A stretch of DNA of 62,509 nucleotides from Candidatus Terraquivivens tikiterensis. Lineage in GTDB: Archaea; Thermoproteota; Nitrososphaeria_A; Caldarchaeales; Wolframiiraptoraceae. Positions 45,469 to 53,638 of this stretch are shown in pieces. The stretch covers positions 1 through 62,509 of the forward strand of contig NDWU01000007.1 of NCBI GenBank assembly GCA_003056285.1, in the 5' to 3' direction. The notes beneath the pieces were generated by a model. The model was not told the DNA's origin and did no database searches. It worked only from the letters and a program-made list of their open reading frames with translations. The position numbers were made by a program, and so were the translations under genes. Each line of letters opens with the position of its first letter. The first letter of the stretch is position 1.

Positions 45469-46833
45469 CTACATCAAGCGCGCGTTCTTTAATACGCGCT
45501 TTACCACTTTCCAAACGCCGGAGCCATACTGGATGGCTGACTTTGGCATGCTAACGACGTACTCCGGCAGGCCGAGCATTTTACCGACAACCCTCAAAAT
45601 ATGCTTCCGTGAATAACCCACGGCATCCACCTTCAGCTTTTCCCTAACGGGTATCATGAAGGCACACTTAAGAACCGCGACGTCAAGGTATGGATAGGCT
45701 GGCTCAACAGAGCATGCAAGGTACGTATTGTAATCCCGTTCCAGGTTCTTCTCGTACAGCTGGGAAACGTCCTTCAACAACTCTTCACCAAGAAGCTCAT
45801 AGCCGCATTTTTCTAGAACCTTTTCGTACCGCTTGTAGCCTGCGAACGCCTCGTCAGCGCCCTGGCCCACCAGTACACGGTCCAAACCAGCCTCCTTCGC
45901 CTCCATCGACGCAAAGTACAAGGGCGTAGCTATGGAAACATCAAGCGGGCTAGGCCTGCCTGTGATACGGGCGATTTCTGGCAACGCCTTCTCGATTTCT
46001 CCCTCATCCAGCTCGCGTACGTGGAGTTCTAAGCCAAGCACCTCAGCAACCCTTTTTGCTCTTAGAACGTCCTTAGACGTCGGAAGACCGGCGCACACAA
46101 GCCTCGGCCCCATACCTAGATCGCTCGATAGCTTTGCTATGATAGAGCTATCGAGCCCGCCCGAAAACAGAACGCCAACCTTCTTTCCTTTTACCATCTT
46201 GGCAACGGCACACCGTAGGTTCTCCAACAAAATCGAGGCGATTTCTTGGGACGGCCCGGTAAAGGGTCGGAGCGTTCGGAGCTCCTCCGGTAGATTGTAA
46301 AACTCAAGCTCTCGCAAGCCATGTTTATCCGCAAAAGCAACGTGGCCTGGCTTAAGCGGCCTAATCCCTTGAAAGTCGGCTGCTAGGAGTGCCTTCCGCT
46401 CCGTTGCGAACGCGTTGCCTCTGCCGTCGGATGCGACGTAGAGCGGCCTAGTTCCTACAGGGTCCCTCGCAAGCACGGCGCAACCATCATGCATTATGAC
46501 AAACGCGTAGCTCCCATCCAGGCCCCTCATTCTACTTTTTTCTTGGACGCCCTCCAAACCTCCGCCTAGTAGAGTAGATGGCCTCCAGCCTCCATGAGCA
46601 TCTCCAAGGTTGTAGATTTCACCGTCAAGCGCTATGGCGGAGTCTTGGTAAGCTGATAGGTTGACAGAGCAGAGACAAGCCCTCCCCCTTAATCCTAGGC
46701 GGCTTAGCTCGTCAACGCCTTTTACGTCGAAAAAATCGCCGTTCAACCACAGAGCTAGGCTTGACCACCGGTAACCCGTGGCCCTTAGCATTCTTGATAG
46801 TATCTCTGTCGCGTTAACATCCTCTCTGCTCAC
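45469..46833 (-). CDS. Asparagine synthetase-like protein lacking the glutaminase cysteine
   Basis: This protein of about 454 residues has an N-terminal Ntn-type glutaminase-like domain (SRMRGLDGSYAFVIMHDG, ARDPVGTRPLYVASD) and a C-terminal synthetase domain with the PP-loop VLFSGGLDSSIIAK and VLVGQGADEAFAGYKRY. The catalytic N-terminal Cys is not seen: upstream codons read LLNPFVGFVS where family members have MCGIVGFVS. The start is GTG 46833, or possibly a CTG at 46857 with a GGTGA site six bases away. It probably works with free ammonia or has another substrate. Its 3' end overlaps the longest frame of the CdvB gene. Confidence 0.85.
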   Translation of the reverse strand: MSREDVNATEILSRMLRATGYRWSSLALWLNGDFFDVKGVDELSRLGLRGRACLCSVNLSAYQDSAIALDGEIYNLGDAHGGWRPSTLLGGGLEGVQEKSRMRGLDGSYAFVIMHDGCAVLARDPVGTRPLYVASDGRGNAFATERKALLAADFQGIRPLKPGHVAFADKHGLRELEFYNLPEELRTLRPFTGPSQEIASILLENLRCAVAKMVKGKKVGVLFSGGLDSSIIAKLSSDLGMGPRLVCAGLPTSKDVLRAKRVAEVLGLELHVRELDEGEIEKALPEIARITGRPSPLDVSIATPLYFASMEAKEAGLDRVLVGQGADEAFAGYKRYEKVLEKCGYELLGEELLKDVSQLYEKNLERDYNTYLACSVEPAYPYLDVAVLKCAFMIPVREKLKVDAVGYSRKHILRVVGKMLGLPEYVVSMPKSAIQYGSGVWKVVKRVLKNARLM

Positions 46834-46887
46834 AAAACCTACGAATGGGTTGAGCAGGCCCCCTCACCAAAACGTTAGTGGTATGGG

Positions 46888-47295
46888 CTAGTACGTGCCC
46901 ACGACACCTAGCGTCTTGTACCTCCTTAGGAATTCGATGACGAACGGCTTATACGTGTAGTATCCCTCAGCCGATTTGTGTATGCTGGACAGCCCCAACG
47001 CTAGCCTGAAGGCCTCCGCCTCCTTTTTCTCGCCCTTGATTACGTAGACGCCCTCTCCCAATTCCCCTCGCCTTATGAAGATTAACGGAAGGGATACATC
47101 AAACCCCTCAGGAAGACTTCTCTTGAACTCCTCCAGCTCTCGCCTGTCAAAGTGGTGCACACCTCCACCCAGGGTCTTGACGCACGGCTCCTCTAATCTT
47201 AAGAGGACGCTGAGAGGGATTGTGTGGGCTGGTAACGACATGTTGATCATCTTGAGTTCATGCTTGAGCCACTCGTCTACCCTATTCGAAAACAT
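46888..47295 (-). CDS. UPF0216 (DUF61) family protein
   Basis: This 135-residue archaeal protein matches UPF0216 with LKMINMSLPAHTIPLSVLL, ELEEFKRSLPEG, LPLIFIRRGELGEGVYVIKG and KPFVIEFLRRYKTLGVVGTY. Function is unknown. It lies behind tRNA-Pro on the same strand and ahead of the asparagine synthetase-like gene. Confidence 0.88.
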   Translation of the reverse strand: MFSNRVDEWLKHELKMINMSLPAHTIPLSVLLRLEEPCVKTLGGGVHHFDRRELEEFKRSLPEGFDVSLPLIFIRRGELGEGVYVIKGEKKEAEAFRLALGLSSIHKSAEGYYTYKPFVIEFLRRYKTLGVVGTY

Positions 47296-47342
47296 GGGCC
47301 CCCAACCTTGTCTGCGCAGCCCGTTATAAGCTTACACGCGTA

Positions 47343-47416
47343 TGGGGCCGCTGGGATTCGAACCCAGGACCTCGCGGGCCCGAGCCGCGAATCATACCAT
47401 GCTAGACTACGGCCCC
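47343..47416 (-). tRNA. tRNA-Pro (anticodon CGG)
   Basis: A 74-base cloverleaf is visible without an intron. The acceptor stem GGGGCCG pairs with CGGCCCC, the anticodon stem CGCGG with CCGCG around loop CTCGGGC, and the T arm is CTGGG TTCGAAT CCCAG. The anticodon read from the loop is CGG, specifying proline. The CCA end is not encoded. The D stem has one mismatch. Confidence 0.93.
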
Positions 47417-47461
47417 TCGCCTACAAGGTCTGCTTGCCGAAAGTTAAGCTTTCTGTCGGCT

Positions 47462-47968
47462 TTAGACCTTAAGCGTAAAGCAAGTGTGCGTTGACGTAAG
47501 GTTGACCTCGGTAAGGAGCCAAAGCCTCTTAAAGACCCTATCAAAGTATTCCTCCCTCGCCTCCTCCCTCACAGAAATTACGACGTCGTACATGCCAAAG
47601 AGCTGGTGGGCCTCCGTTATGTCCTCTATGCCCTTCAGGAAAGTATCCCAAAGCCTAGGCGCTGCTGGCCTCCTCAGCTTCATGAATATATAAGCGCACT
47701 TCTTTATCTTGTCAACGTCCTCAACTTCAAACGTTAACCCACCCTCCTCGTTGACTATTAGGGTATTGGTGTCTACGACCTCGCTATCGTGGAGCAAGTC
47801 CAGCACGGTGTTCAGCTGTCCCAGCGACGAAACCTCCGCCTTGCACAGCATGTCGTACGGCCCCCATATCAAGTAAGCCTCTTTTATGAAGCTTGAGTTC
47901 CTTGCCGCCCTCAAACTGTCCACGAGCGCACTCCTCGTGCTTACGGACCCAAGGATGAATGCCTTCAT
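47462..47968 (-). CDS. Protein with two Lrp-type RAM ligand domains, no HTH
   Basis: This 168-residue protein has two tandem RAM/ACT-like domains: residues 1-75 (MKAFILGSVSTRSALVDSLR, YLIWGPYDMLCKAEV) and 85-168 (KCAYIFMKLRRPAAPRLWDT, HQLFGMYDVVISVREEA). There is no DNA-binding domain. Stand-alone RAM proteins can bind amino acids and modify other Lrp regulators. It is divergent from the DtxR-family gene. Confidence 0.82.
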   Translation of the reverse strand: MKAFILGSVSTRSALVDSLRAARNSSFIKEAYLIWGPYDMLCKAEVSSLGQLNTVLDLLHDSEVVDTNTLIVNEEGGLTFEVEDVDKIKKCAYIFMKLRRPAAPRLWDTFLKGIEDITEAHQLFGMYDVVISVREEAREEYFDRVFKRLWLLTEVNLTSTHTCFTLKV

Positions 47969-48058
47969 GAGTTAATGAAAATGCCGAAGTATTATTTAAT
48001 CTTCGCCCTTCAGCATTTACCCTATAATTTTATTAGTAACGGGATACGTACGAACTCC

Positions 48059-48520
48059 GTGGAAAAGAAAGAACGCCTTCTTCGCGAAGCCCTGTACATA
48101 AAGACCACGCCCAAGGAGCACGTTGAGATGTACCTTAAGGCCATAAAGCTTCTGAACGAGGCTGGCGAGGATCCTGTAAGGGTAGTGAGCCTGGCGAAAA
48201 AGCTCAGGGTGGCGCCGCCGAGTGTGGTTCAGATGCTGTCGAAGCTCGAGCATGAAGGGTATGTCCTCTATACGAGGAGGTCCGGGGTTAAGCTGACGGG
48301 GTTGGGAGAAAGTATCGCGACTAGGATTTTGAGGAACGCCAGGCTACTCGAAGTTTTGATGGAAAAGCACCTTGGGATAGTGGCCGACGAAAGGGTAGTT
48401 TGCGGGGTGGAGCACCACATGACGGAGGAGCTGGCTGAGGCCCTATGCAAGTTCTTGAACCACCCTAGGAAATGCCCACACGGCATCGACATACCACCAG
48501 GAAGATGCTGCAGGGCATAA
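48059..48520 (+). CDS. DtxR/MntR-family metal-dependent regulator
   Basis: This protein of about 153 residues has an N-terminal winged HTH (AKKLRVAPPSVVQMLSKLEH) followed by the metal-binding dimerisation domain (ARLLEVLMEKHLGI, VVCGVEHHMTEELAEALCKF, HPRKCPHGIDIP). The Cys and His ligands of iron or manganese regulators are present. The frame begins at 47975, but ATAATTTTATTAG at 48023-48035 looks like a TATA box and favours the GTG at 48059 just before EKKERLLREAL. Confidence 0.9.
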   Translation: MEKKERLLREALYIKTTPKEHVEMYLKAIKLLNEAGEDPVRVVSLAKKLRVAPPSVVQMLSKLEHEGYVLYTRRSGVKLTGLGESIATRILRNARLLEVLMEKHLGIVADERVVCGVEHHMTEELAEALCKFLNHPRKCPHGIDIPPGRCCRA

Positions 48521-49046
48521 GCGGTGAGCATAGGTTTTCGTCAGCGGTCTTTGAAAATAGTTAGCTTTATCGCTTTTCCCAGAAAACCTGCGCTTTTAAA
48601 GTAGGGACGGATCGGCAAAGATTAAAAATCTAGGAAGCCCTTGGGATTTCCCCGATTACGAGAGCCGTCTAAAGCTTTTAGCCGATGCGTTAACGGATGC
48701 ATGGGATGCGGCAACGAGCAGGCAGACATGACTGGGGCGCAAAGCCTCCAGGCGTTTGTAGCTCACGTTGCATACCCCGTCGTGTAGAGAACAGCATCCG
48801 CATGCAACGGATGATTATCCTAGAAAGGTGCGGCAAGGAGGACGCTGGGATGAGGGGGTCCCATGCCCCTGAAGACAGGGCATGAAGCCTAAAGGCAGAC
48901 GTCACCTTCCAGGGTTAGTGGCCGTTTTCCGACAACGAATCTTAGGTAACGGAAGCTCTGAAACCATGACCTATACTGGAAGGGACGAAGATGTATGGTC
49001 CTACGACTGTCTTCTGTGTAGCGCGAGGGTTAGCTGACAGCGGATG
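48521..49046. other. Non-coding stretch with transposase debris
   Basis: This 526-base gap has no intact gene. A TATA-like CTTTTAAAG at about 48592-48600 is followed by a region that contains possible short stems. From about 48780 to 48892 there are traces of a tnpB end in two frames (see the separate entry). The last 150 bases before the PCNA stop hold nothing that I can recognise. Confidence 0.4.
48697..48892 (+). pseudogene. Relic of a TnpB C-terminal tail
   Basis: One frame ends in EDAGMRGSHAPEDRA and another gives GGPMPLKTGHEA. Joined by a frameshift they read GMRGSPMPLKTGHEA, close to MRGAPLPLKALHEP in the intact TnpB tail at the right edge of the window. The zinc ribbon and nuclease parts cannot be found. 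This is a short, heavily decayed copy. Confidence 0.4.
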
Positions 49047-49811
49047 TTATGCTGTCTCTATCCTTGGAGCCACCAGGTAGCCTAGCTTCCCTGACGGTAT
49101 GGGAAACTCGAACCTAATTGGCTTGTTCGTCGAGAGCTCAATCGTAACCTCATCGGATAGTGTTTTGGCGGCCTTGACTATTTTCTCAACGTAGTTTATG
49201 CTGAAGTTCGCCCACACTTCTTTATCGGCCCTTATCTCGTAGACGGTAGGGCTTGCCTTGCTCAGCCTTACCTGCGCGGCACCAACATCGCCCTTGGCCG
49301 AAAGGGTAACGGCATCTGGGCTTATGGAGAACCTAACGTAATCGCTTACTAAGCTGCTGTCCTCTATCGCATCAACCAGCGCATCCGTGCTGACCCTTGC
49401 GGCCGCCTCGAAGGTTAGGTTTGGAACCGCAGTCCTGGATGCTACTGGCTCTAGGGCATTCATCGTGAAGCTCCTCTCTCTCGAGCTGGCCATGTCAACC
49501 AAAAGGATCGTCAGCTTTTTCTTGTCGCCCTCGTACGATATCGTTATGCCCTCGCTCTTCTTGGCCCTCTTCAGGAACTTCAGAAGCTCAGTTATGCTAA
49601 CGGTTATATTCATAGGCTCCGAGCACACGTACTCCTCAGCCGCACTCTTATCCAGCCCGAAGTCGACCAGCGATATGTGCGCAGGGTCCATCGAAACCAT
49701 TCTTATTGAGTTCTCGTCTACCATAAACGTCCCTTCCTCGACGACGGCGGATATCGCCTTGATTAGGTCTGCAAAGTACTCTGCGTTAGGCAGGCGCATC
49801 CTAAACGACAT
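49047..49811 (-). CDS. pcn: DNA polymerase sliding clamp (PCNA)
   Basis: This clamp protein is about 254 residues long and tethers polymerases and other factors to DNA. It has the family pattern MRLPNAEYFADLIKAISAVV, FMVDENSIRMVSMDPAHISL, LLKFLKRAKKSEGITISYEG and the C-terminal YLVAPRIET. The start at 49811 is chosen because a TATA-like ACTTATACAG at 49834-49843 fits it; an upstream ATG at 49829 is also in frame. There is a single copy in the window. Confidence 0.95.
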   Translation of the reverse strand: MSFRMRLPNAEYFADLIKAISAVVEEGTFMVDENSIRMVSMDPAHISLVDFGLDKSAAEEYVCSEPMNITVSITELLKFLKRAKKSEGITISYEGDKKKLTILLVDMASSRERSFTMNALEPVASRTAVPNLTFEAAARVSTDALVDAIEDSSLVSDYVRFSISPDAVTLSAKGDVGAAQVRLSKASPTVYEIRADKEVWANFSINYVEKIVKAAKTLSDEVTIELSTNKPIRFEFPIPSGKLGYLVAPRIETA

Positions 49812-49860
49812 CGGGTAAGCTTGGCTCATCGTACTGTATAAGTGTTTCCTGTTTATTTTT

Positions 49861-50043
49861 CGGGAAGTCCTTCAGCCGACCTTCCGATGGCCTCTGTAAA
49901 GGGTAATTGCCCCCGTCTTCGTAGAGATTGCCTTCTAGGGATAACCATGCCGGTCGCGTCAACCCAACATCGGCTGCGAGTTCTTCCTTCAGCCCATGAG
50001 GCTTCATGTCAAGCTTTGCTACCTGAAACGGCATGAAGTCCAC
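49861..50043 (-). other. Small open frame of doubtful status upstream of PCNA
   Basis: An open frame starting MDFMPFQVAKLDMKPHGLKE runs through the PCNA promoter into the PCNA start region. It contains LTRPAWLSLEGNLYEDGG and PSEGRLKDFPK. It has no Shine-Dalgarno sequence and matches no family that I know. Its composition is protein-like, so it may be a remnant of a mobile element tail or another lost gene. Confidence 0.2.
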
Positions 50044-50092
50044 GGCCGTTACAAAAGATTTAAATCAAGTTTTTTGCAGAAGTAGGGAGCGG

Positions 50093-51154
50093 ATGAGCAA
50101 TCATTACCTTCGCGAGCCCATCAGACCCATCAGGCTTGACGAGAGCATTAACTTGGTTGGGCTGGTCGAGCAGTTCAGATACACCTCATACCAAAGCAGA
50201 AACCTATACAACGCTTTCCATGTAATGGAGCTCATGCAAACAGATCCAGATAGGCCGATAGTCTTCTTGACGCTTGCTGGGGCCATGGTCCCGGCTGGTA
50301 TGAAGGGCGTGGTGAACGAGATGATGAGGAGGAAGATGGTGGATGTTATAATATCTACCGGTGCGAACATTACACACGACGTGGTCGAAAGCCTTGGCTT
50401 CTTTCACTACAAAGGGTGGCCGCATGCCGATGATGAGGAGCTGAGAAAGATGGGCATATGCAGGATCTACGACACTTTCCTCCAAGAGGATGGTTTCTGG
50501 AAGGAGCAGGACGTAGTCTTCAGGGTCGTAGATAGGATTGGGAATAAAGCTTGCTCTAGCCGAGAATTCATCTACGAGATTGGAAGGGAGCTCAGAGACC
50601 GCGAATCGTTCGTAGGCTTGGCAGCGGAGCTTGGCGTGCCCATATTCTGCCCGGCGCTAAACGATAGCGATATAGGCATAGCGCTCACGAAGCGTTACGA
50701 GCAGGATCGTGGAAAGGAGGGGTTTAGGATAGACCCGATAAGGGACAACTACGAGATATTCCAGATATTCGCGAAGGCAAAGAAAACAGGCATAGTAATA
50801 GTTGGTGGTGGCGTCCCAAGGAACTACGGGCAGCAGATACCGGTAATAGCGGAGGTTCTGCTAAAAAGGCCGGCCAAGGCTGACATGCGCCTTGGACACG
50901 AGTACGGCATACTCATAACGACCGACGACCCAAAGTGGGGCGGGCTTAGCGGTAGCACGCTCTCCGAAGCGATCTCGTGGGGCAAGTACTCGACCGAGGC
51001 GCACAAGGCAGAAGTTTACTGCGACGCGACGATAGCCCTCCCGCTAATAGTAGGCGCTGTCATCCAGAAGATCGGTAGGCAATTGGACGAGAAGCCGAGA
51101 TGCAGGTTCGTCTGGGAAGGCGACGTTCTGAGGGAGATAAGGCTCGAGAAGTAG
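50093..51154 (+). CDS. dys: Deoxyhypusine synthase family protein
   Basis: This protein of about 353 residues resembles the enzyme that makes deoxyhypusine on translation factor aIF5A from spermidine and NAD. It has FLTLAGAMVPAGMKGVVNEMM, STGANITHDVVESLG, VVGGGVPRNYGQQ and the active-site lysine in SEAISWGKYS. Sequence differs enough from classic forms that a homospermidine or agmatine-using relative is possible. TTTAAATCAAG at 50060-50070 serves as a TATA box for the ATG at 50093. Confidence 0.88.
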   Translation: MSNHYLREPIRPIRLDESINLVGLVEQFRYTSYQSRNLYNAFHVMELMQTDPDRPIVFLTLAGAMVPAGMKGVVNEMMRRKMVDVIISTGANITHDVVESLGFFHYKGWPHADDEELRKMGICRIYDTFLQEDGFWKEQDVVFRVVDRIGNKACSSREFIYEIGRELRDRESFVGLAAELGVPIFCPALNDSDIGIALTKRYEQDRGKEGFRIDPIRDNYEIFQIFAKAKKTGIVIVGGGVPRNYGQQIPVIAEVLLKRPAKADMRLGHEYGILITTDDPKWGGLSGSTLSEAISWGKYSTEAHKAEVYCDATIALPLIVGAVIQKIGRQLDEKPRCRFVWEGDVLREIRLEK

Positions 51155-51307
51155 CCATGGCCAAAACGCTATGGTGGGCCTATCGGTAATTTTTAGATAT
51201 TGCCGATGTAGATGTTCAGGCAAGATTATGGTATGATGCACGATTTGTACGGAACGCCTTCATGGTGAAGGGTTATTATCACCTCATAAAGGTTGGATAC
51301 TTGCGTA

Positions 51308-51730
51308 ATGAGCTTCAACAGGCGTAGGGTCAGGCTGGAGCTCTTTGACGAGAACGGTGATAAGGTCATGCTGATATTCGAGGGTAGGCTCACGAAAGAC
51401 AAGATAATTCAGCTGGCGGACTTCATCGAGCTTTACGGCGGTGCCGAGGTAGCTCAGCCCCAGGCCGTCGAGGGTAGCAAGCTGGTTAAGGTCGTTAGGC
51501 TGATCGAGCGGTATTTCCCATTTAGCTACTTCTCCTCGAAAGAAATCCAGAGGCTGTACGAGGCCGAGTACAGGGAACCTATAAGCCTAAGCACGGCATC
51601 GACTTACCTTTCACGCTTAGCCAACAGGGGGATGCTCGAGAGGGTCGGAGGGGGAAGCCAGGTCAGATACAGGCTGATTAGGCCTTTGCACTCTGAGGTA
51701 GGCGACATCGAGACCGAAGGGCCTCCATAA
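51308..51730 (+). CDS. Winged-helix protein of unknown function
   Basis: This 140-residue protein has an N-terminal beta-rich part (RVRLELFDENGDKVMLIFEG), a linker and a C-terminal winged helix (FSSKEIQRLYEAEYREPISL, STASTYLSRLANRGMLERVG). The helix region implies DNA binding; no ligand or partner is visible. I chose the ATG at 51308 before SFNRRRVRLEL. It is convergent with the HTH-ACT gene. Confidence 0.7.
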   Translation: MSFNRRRVRLELFDENGDKVMLIFEGRLTKDKIIQLADFIELYGGAEVAQPQAVEGSKLVKVVRLIERYFPFSYFSSKEIQRLYEAEYREPISLSTASTYLSRLANRGMLERVGGGSQVRYRLIRPLHSEVGDIETEGPP

Positions 51731-51732
51731 CG

Positions 51733-52428
51733 CTACGAAGAAACTTTAGAGACGACATCCCTGCAAAACGTTATGAGCTCTGTCAGCGACTCGAAGGCCT
51801 TTCCGACGTCGCTGGGCTTGATCACGATTATTGTATCCGTATAGCAGCTAATTATCTCGTCAACGTTTACGTTTCTCCTCGATATCTGAAGCAGGATCGT
51901 CGCTATGCATCCTGGGGTGCTGGAGATTTCTTTCGGGCTCTTTACTATTATTGCTGCCATGTTCGCATCCTCGTAGATTATATCCCTTGAAAGGAACCTC
52001 GAAGCTATCCTCTCGTGTAGGCTGCTATCGTACACGAGCGTAATCGTGGAGAGCCCCTCGAGAACTTGGACGAAGCCTTTTTGGTATTTGGACACTATAC
52101 TCCTCGAGGCTTTAAGGAGCTCTGGCCTCTTCTTTAACGAAAGCCTCGCGACATCCGTCCTGACGTTGACAGTGCTCTTCGCCAAAACGTAAGCGACGTT
52201 AAACGGTATGGTGCTATATGTTCCCTTTAGCCTTTTTAACGTCGTAACTATCGTGTCCACGCTAACCTTATTCCCGACAAGCCCCTCGACCTTAGGCCTC
52301 AAAAGCCTTGCCATGGCTGACAGGTTCGCGTACCCTCTCTGGATGCTGTCTTGTAGTGAGACGTCGAGGTCGATCAGGTACCTGACGACTTGGGCTATTG
52401 ACCTATTTTGGTACACTTTTGTCCCCAT
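51733..52428 (-). CDS. HTH plus ACT-domain protein divergent from carAB
   Basis: This protein of about 231 residues has an N-terminal helical, HTH-like part (QNRSIAQVVRYLIDLDVSLQ, ANLSAMARLLRPKVEG) and a C-terminal ACT-like domain (TPGCIATILLQISRRNVNVD, IISCYTDTIIVIKPSD) that normally binds small molecules such as amino acids. A TATA element shared with carA lies between the genes. Leaderless start at the ATG 52428 fits the TATA spacing; an earlier ATG is at 52446. It could regulate carAB, but this is inference. Confidence 0.72.
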   Translation of the reverse strand: MGTKVYQNRSIAQVVRYLIDLDVSLQDSIQRGYANLSAMARLLRPKVEGLVGNKVSVDTIVTTLKRLKGTYSTIPFNVAYVLAKSTVNVRTDVARLSLKKRPELLKASRSIVSKYQKGFVQVLEGLSTITLVYDSSLHERIASRFLSRDIIYEDANMAAIIVKSPKEISSTPGCIATILLQISRRNVNVDEIISCYTDTIIVIKPSDVGKAFESLTELITFCRDVVSKVSS

Positions 52429-52446
52429 TTTACCAAAATCGGACAT

Positions 52447-52456
52447 AATATATATT
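52447..52456. promoter_or_regulatory. Palindromic TATA element between the HTH-ACT gene and carA
   Basis: ATAATATATATTAT is its own reverse complement, so it can act as TATA box in both directions. Transcription would start about 25 bases to each side, at about 52425 (minus) and 52478 (plus). Confidence 0.55.
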
Positions 52457-52489
52457 ATGCGCCGTAAGCCGGGAAGAAAGCGGCGTGGT

Positions 52490-52506
52490 CTGGACGAATT
52501 GTCCAG
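52490..52506 (+). promoter_or_regulatory. Inverted repeat in the carAB leader
   Basis: CTGGAC and GTCCAG form a perfect six-base inverted repeat with a GAATT spacer, a few bases downstream of the predicted carA transcription start. It could be an operator for a dimeric regulator or a leader hairpin. No terminator-like T run follows. Confidence 0.45.
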
Positions 52507-52532
52507 AGATGCCTCCTCCGAGGTGATGGGCG

Positions 52533-53636
52533 ATACCGAGTAGCAGGAAGAAGGCTCTGTTGGTGCTTGAGGACGGAACGGTCCTGCGAGGAGAGGGGTT
52601 TGGGGCTTTAGGCGAGGCGATGGGCGAGCTGGTTTTTAACACTGGGATGACCGGTTACGTCGAGGCGTTAACGGACCCATCGTACGCCGGACAGATTCTG
52701 ATGATGACTTACCCGCTCATCGGCAATTATGGTGTTTGTAGCGAGGACTACGAGTCCGACGGGATAAAAGTGGAGGGTTTCGTGGTTAGGGAGCTGTGCG
52801 AGACGCCGAGCAACTGGCGCTCGGAGAAATCCCTGTCGGAATTTTTAGAGGAGTACGGTATTCCGGGAATCCAGGGAGTAGACACGCGGATGCTTACGAA
52901 AAAAATCAGGATACATGGAACGATGAAGAGCACGCTCGTAGTATACGAGGGGAAAGACGAGCCTGACGTTGAGGAGTTGATCGAGAAGACTAAAACACAG
53001 CCGGCGATAACCGAGCTGGACCTCGTACCCAGAGTTTCAGTTTCCAAGCCGAGGTTTATAGAGGGTGGTAGAGAGCTGAACGTGGTTCTAGTAGACTGCG
53101 GGGTTAAGTGGAGCATAATAAGGCTTCTCAGGGAGAACGCAAACATAATCCTTGTACCCTACAACACCCCGGCCAAGGAGATACTTGAGTACGACCCAGA
53201 CGGTGTTTTGATATCCAATGGCCCAGGGGACCCGATTAGGGTCAAGGAGACTATAAGCACGGCGAAGGAGCTGGCTGGAAAGGTTGTTCTCTTTGGCATC
53301 TGCCTTGGGCATCAGATAATATCGTTGGCCCTCGGCGCAAGGACGTTCAAGCTGAAGTTCGGACATAGGGGTGCGAACCAACCAGTAAAGGATTTCGAGA
53401 CGGGGAGGGTCTTCATATCTACCCAAAACCATGGATTCGCTGTTGACAAAGATTCCCTTAGGGAAGCTGGGCTGGTTCTTACGCAGATTAACCTAAACGA
53501 CCACACGGTCGAGGGCGTGAAGCACAAAGAGCTACCAATAAAGTCCGTTCAGTACCATCCAGAAGGAGGTCCGGGGCCTCACGACACCTACTTCTTCTTC
53601 GACGATTTTGTAAAAACCATGAAGGAGTATGATTGA
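52533..53636 (+). CDS. carA: Carbamoyl-phosphate synthase small subunit (glutaminase)
   Basis: This subunit releases ammonia from glutamine for carbamoyl phosphate, feeding arginine and pyrimidine synthesis. It has [44 protein letters not shown] and the nucleophile elbow [12 protein letters not shown], with the [11 protein letters not shown] triad residues. The conserved start region [10 protein letters not shown] lies before the first TTG (52560). The only upstream start candidate after the last stop is an ATA at 52533, five bases behind an eight-base perfect Shine-Dalgarno GAGGTGAT. I place the start there; TTG 52560 is the alternative. Confidence 0.9.
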   Translation: MPSSRKKALLVLEDGTVLRGEGFGALGEAMGELVFNTGMTGYVEALTDPSYAGQILMMTYPLIGNYGVCSEDYESDGIKVEGFVVRELCETPSNWRSEKSLSEFLEEYGIPGIQGVDTRMLTKKIRIHGTMKSTLVVYEGKDEPDVEELIEKTKTQPAITELDLVPRVSVSKPRFIEGGRELNVVLVDCGVKWSIIRLLRENANIILVPYNTPAKEILEYDPDGVLISNGPGDPIRVKETISTAKELAGKVVLFGICLGHQIISLALGARTFKLKFGHRGANQPVKDFETGRVFISTQNHGFAVDKDSLREAGLVLTQINLNDHTVEGVKHKELPIKSVQYHPEGGPGPHDTYFFFDDFVKTMKEYD

Positions 53637-53638
53637 GC

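Noticed and set aside
52457-52543. Leader peptide of 28 codons upstream of carA
   Set aside because: Its ATG overlaps the TATA element and lies upstream of the predicted transcription start, so it would not be in the mRNA.
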